A program made the position numbers and the translations under genes. The notes beneath the pieces were generated by a model that searched no databases, was not told the DNA's origin, and saw only the letters and a list, made by a program, of their open reading frames with translations. A stretch of 64,000 bases of DNA from Neobacillus rhizosphaerae (lineage in GTDB: Bacteria > Bacillota > Bacilli > Bacillales > Cytobacillaceae): assembly GCF_937468385.1 (NCBI RefSeq), contig NZ_CALBWS010000014.1:42149-106148 (forward strand), read 5' to 3'. This document shows, piece after piece, positions 61,369 to 64,000 of the stretch (the stretch's first letter is position 1; every line of letters begins with the position of its first letter).

Positions 61369-63039
61369 ATGTCGGTTCAAATCGAATTTGATTCCTCGTG
61401 GCAGGATGATTTTTTACATAAAATTGAGAATGATGGTCCATGGGGAAATTGGGAGCTTTTTAAACTAGCAATCGGCGTCGAAAAACACCTTGTCGTCCCT
61501 GAATTTGAGGGCTTACAGGCGCCGAATCATTTATCTAATTTAACTCCACTTCCCCACCAACTTGAAACGGCGAAACAAGTAATTGAAAATATGAACGGCA
61601 AGGCTATTCTTGCCGACGAAGTTGGACTAGGTAAAACAATCGAGGCAGGCTTAATTCTTAAAGAATACATGATTCGCGGACTAGTGAAAAAAGTATTAAT
61701 CCTCGTCCCGGCTTCCTTGGTCACACAATGGGCCATCGAGCTGAATAGCAAATTTTTTATCCCAGCGATTACACAGAGGAAAAGCTATGTATGGGAACAG
61801 TGTGATGTTGTTGTTTCCTCCATCGACACGGCCAAACGTAATCCTCACAGGGACATTATTTACAAGCAAGATTATGATCTTATTATTATCGATGAAGCCC
61901 ATAAGCTGAAAAACAATAAAACGAAAAACTACGAATTTGTCCAAAACCTGAAAAAGAAATTTTGTTTATTGCTTACTGCAACACCGATTCAAAATCGAAT
62001 CGAGGAAATTTTCAACCTTGTCTCCCTGTTAAAGCCAGGACATTTAGGCAGTGAGACGGCCTTTTATGAAAAATACCAACGGGATGCCCGTTCCTTAAAT
62101 GATGATGAGCATTTAAAGGAATTAGTGAACAAGGTCATGATTCGAAACCGCCGGGCTGATACGGGAATTGAATGGACTAAAAGACATGTAGAAACAATCC
62201 CCATCGAATTTACAGCACAAGAGAAAGATCTCTACGAGTCGATTACTCAGTTAAAAAGTGAGGGTGACTGGGTCCAGGCGAGTGCTTTCTCTGTGATGAC
62301 GCTGCAGCGTGAGGCGTGCAGCAGCCGAGAGGCCGTTTATTATACCCTAAAAAACATGTTGCAAAAGAAAGAAAACCCAACAAAAGCCTTCGATGAACAA
62401 ATCCAATTTTTGCTTAAAAAAGTAGAAGCCGTCGGGTCAAATTCTAAAGCAGAAAAAGCGCTTGAATTAATTCAAAATGTAAATGACAAAGTTATTATTT
62501 TTACAGAATATCGAGCAACACAAATGTATCTACAATGGTTTTTAAAGCAGCACGGCATCTCTTCTGTCCCTTTCCGCGGTGGGTTTAAGCGCGGAAAGAA
62601 AGATTGGATGCGAGAATTATTCCAAAAGCATGCCCAGGTTCTAATTGCGACTGAAGCAGGCGGCGAGGGAATTAACCTGCAGTTTTGCAACCAAATTATT
62701 AACTTTGACTTGCCATGGAATCCGATGCGACTTGAACAGCGAATCGGACGTATTCATCGTCTTGGCCAGGAAAAGGATGTGATGATCTATAATTTTGCGA
62801 TAAAAAATACAATCGAAGAACATATCTTAAAGCTATTATACGAAAAAATACATTTATTTGAAAAAGTGATTGGCGAGCTTGATGATATCTTAACAAAGTT
62901 AGACTTTGGCAATATTGAGGATCATTTACTTGATATATTTGGACAATCCGCATCAGAAGGTGAAATGCGAATTAAAATGGAAAATTTATCGTCAATGATT
63001 GAATTTGCAGAAGGTATTAGAAAAGCGGAAGCGCCTTGA
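61369..63039 (+). CDS. yqhH: SNF2-family helicase YqhH
   Basis: 556 residues, a single-chain SF2 DNA-dependent ATPase. Motif I ADEVGLGKTIEAG, motif II IIIDEAHKLKN, motif III LLTATPIQN, motif V GGEGINLQFCNQII and motif VI EQRIGRIHRLGQ are intact. Role unknown; relatives remodel DNA-bound RNA polymerase or nucleoid proteins. ATG 61369, eight bases after AAAAGGAG, is preferred to nearby ATGs. The last six codons (RKAEAP) are supplied by a dispersed repeat. Divergent from gcvT as in B. subtilis. Confidence 0.92.
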   Translation: MSVQIEFDSSWQDDFLHKIENDGPWGNWELFKLAIGVEKHLVVPEFEGLQAPNHLSNLTPLPHQLETAKQVIENMNGKAILADEVGLGKTIEAGLILKEYMIRGLVKKVLILVPASLVTQWAIELNSKFFIPAITQRKSYVWEQCDVVVSSIDTAKRNPHRDIIYKQDYDLIIIDEAHKLKNNKTKNYEFVQNLKKKFCLLLTATPIQNRIEEIFNLVSLLKPGHLGSETAFYEKYQRDARSLNDDEHLKELVNKVMIRNRRADTGIEWTKRHVETIPIEFTAQEKDLYESITQLKSEGDWVQASAFSVMTLQREACSSREAVYYTLKNMLQKKENPTKAFDEQIQFLLKKVEAVGSNSKAEKALELIQNVNDKVIIFTEYRATQMYLQWFLKQHGISSVPFRGGFKRGKKDWMRELFQKHAQVLIATEAGGEGINLQFCNQIINFDLPWNPMRLEQRIGRIHRLGQEKDVMIYNFAIKNTIEEHILKLLYEKIHLFEKVIGELDDILTKLDFGNIEDHLLDIFGQSASEGEMRIKMENLSSMIEFAEGIRKAEAP

Positions 63040-63139
63040 CCAGGGGCGACAAGCATAAGACGAGCCGGCGGGAAGGTTGTTCTTTAACCTTCTCGACGGA
63101 TTGGCTTATGACCTCGAGCCCCTAGGCGCTGTAGCTAGA
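63019..63139. repeat. dispersed element, inverted copy, overlapping the yqhH end
   Basis: AGAAAAGCGGAAGCGCCTTG ... GAGCCCCTAGGCGCTGTAGCT, the reverse orientation of 17341-17491. GAAGGTT/AACCTTC and GACGAGCC...GGCTTATG inner hairpins are visible. Its left end encodes the yqhH C-terminus and stop codon. Confidence 0.75.
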
Positions 63140-63160
63140 AAATGAAGAAAGGAGATTCAC

Positions 63161-63952
63161 ATGCAGCAACAGGAAATTCATAAATTTCTTTTGAGCTATT
63201 TTCAGGCCAATGAATGCCCCATCCTTGAAAACCATTCTGAATATTTAACGGTTCAGTTAACGATTGAACTTGATAAAGAGTTGATGAACCGCCCTTTTTA
63301 CTGGCATTATTTAGAGAAAACCGGCGGGAATCCCAACCCGATGAGACTTACCTTCATTACCAATAAAGAGGCAGCTCCCGAGAAACTAAAGGGTGAAATC
63401 ATTCATTTTGGCTCACCAAGGCTACATCAAATTTTTGCTTCGACAAAAAACTTATCTCGGTTCATTCGTCTGTATGAAAATCATCAGCAGCACAACAAAC
63501 AAACTCCGTTGCTCCCTTGGCTGTGTATGAATGTTAAAATTTCGTATCAATGTGACCGTAAACGTGATATTTTTAAATCCATTGGCTTACAGCTGATTAA
63601 TGGTCAAATGGTTGAGAATTTTCATGACCACCTCCAGCAAATAACGCTGACGCCTAAAATACCGGATTATTCCTTTACATTATCCCCGCTAGTAAAGCCC
63701 AAAAGCGGGATGTCAAGAATTGAAAACTATCTTAAATCGGTAATTGAAGAGGAAGACCATTTATGGGCTGAAGATGCGAGAAAGCGCTGGGATAAGGATT
63801 TACAACTTTTAGATCGATTTTATGAAGAAGTTGAAGAAGAAAATGAGAGCTACGAGACAGAAAAGAAGGCTCTCAAGGAACAATATGAGCCCAAAATTAT
63901 CATTTCATTTATTAACGGCGGACTCTTTTATTTAACGGAAAAGGCCATTTAA
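63161..63952 (+). CDS. yqhG: YqhG family protein
   Basis: 263 residues, soluble, same size as B. subtilis YqhG. Begins MQQQEIHKFLLSYFQANECP and has the family stretch RPFYWHYLEKTGGNPNPMRL. The C-terminal part is a charged coiled coil (DRFYEEVEEENESYETEKKA), then IISFINGGLFYL. Function unknown; always found next to yqhH, suggesting a joint role. Between them lies an inserted repeat. Confidence 0.92.
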   Translation: MQQQEIHKFLLSYFQANECPILENHSEYLTVQLTIELDKELMNRPFYWHYLEKTGGNPNPMRLTFITNKEAAPEKLKGEIIHFGSPRLHQIFASTKNLSRFIRLYENHQQHNKQTPLLPWLCMNVKISYQCDRKRDIFKSIGLQLINGQMVENFHDHLQQITLTPKIPDYSFTLSPLVKPKSGMSRIENYLKSVIEEEDHLWAEDARKRWDKDLQLLDRFYEEVEEENESYETEKKALKEQYEPKIIISFINGGLFYLTEKAI

Positions 63953-63961
63953 ACAATAAGG

Positions 63962-64000
63962 GTGTCAGGCACCATGTGAAATTTTCACATGGTGCCTGAC
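63962..64000. repeat. dispersed GGTGTCAGGCACC palindrome, long-stem copy (cut by window end)
   Basis: GTCAGGCACCATGTGAAA / TTTCACATGGTGCCTGAC: an almost perfect 17-18 bp stem with a 2-3 nt loop, directly after yqhG. It contains the same core as 13377 and 19604 but is longer, made of two inverted cores. Confidence 0.8.

Overview
The window looks like the chromosome of an aerobic, spore-forming Bacillaceae species. It is AT-rich, uses strong GGAGG-type ribosome binding sites with frequent TTG/GTG starts, and carries a complete spoIIIA operon, a spore-coat transglutaminase, a YjcZ-type sporulation peptide and a long stretch in the Bacillus subtilis yqh/gcv gene order. The dispersed repeats are of kinds I associate with Neobacillus-like Bacillus; that species-level hint is inference.

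Layout. 0-6.1 kb: a minus-strand sulfate assimilation operon (yezD-cysH-cysP-sat-cysC-sumT-sirB-cysJ) behind a SAM-I (S-box) riboswitch. 6.2-24 kb: unlinked genes, including an NlpC/P60 hydrolase, an M6 metalloprotease, pepF, an AbrB-family membrane protein, a phosphoesterase, small sporulation proteins, a sigma factor-clpP pair, MATE and MFS exporters, a cold-shock protein and tgl. 23.6-24.9 kb: a scrambled junction with two tandem structured repeats, two ~133-bp palindromic elements, a decayed IS1182-type transposase and another dispersed repeat. 24.9-30.1 kb: spoIIIAA-AH. 30.3-42.2 kb: a region absent between spoIIIAA and efp in B. subtilis, holding a full cytochrome c maturation System I set (ccmA-I), a di-heme cytochrome c, two tandem PCYCGC lipoprotein genes and a Met-rich membrane protein. 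42.3-64 kb: efp, papA, yqhR, yqhQ, yqhP, yqhO, lipM, yqhL, gcvPB, gcvPA, gcvT, yqhH and yqhG in B. subtilis order. This stretch is interrupted by a copper block (copA, copZ, a CcdA-like protein, a small UGA-containing gene), a second NlpC/P60 gene and an adenosylcobalamin-type ribonucleotide reductase.

The main discovery candidate is at 40313-41416. Both lipoprotein reading frames are interrupted by one UGA at the same aligned position. After it, about 44 codons stay open and 75% identical between the copies, ending in the same PTPTPEP tail. A 7-bp hairpin with a G-containing loop sits 21 nt after each UGA, matching the bacterial SECIS geometry. The simplest reading is two tandem selenoproteins with a UxxC redox motif, next to an archaeal-like (CxxxY) CcmE cytochrome c maturation system. 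A third, weaker UGA/hairpin candidate lies in the copper block at 50235-50459.

Two further unexplained signals are arrays with an exact 21-bp period but different core words (3566-3712 and 56730-56855), and a duplicated ~114-nt element downstream of tgl whose hairpins are kept although their sequence differs.
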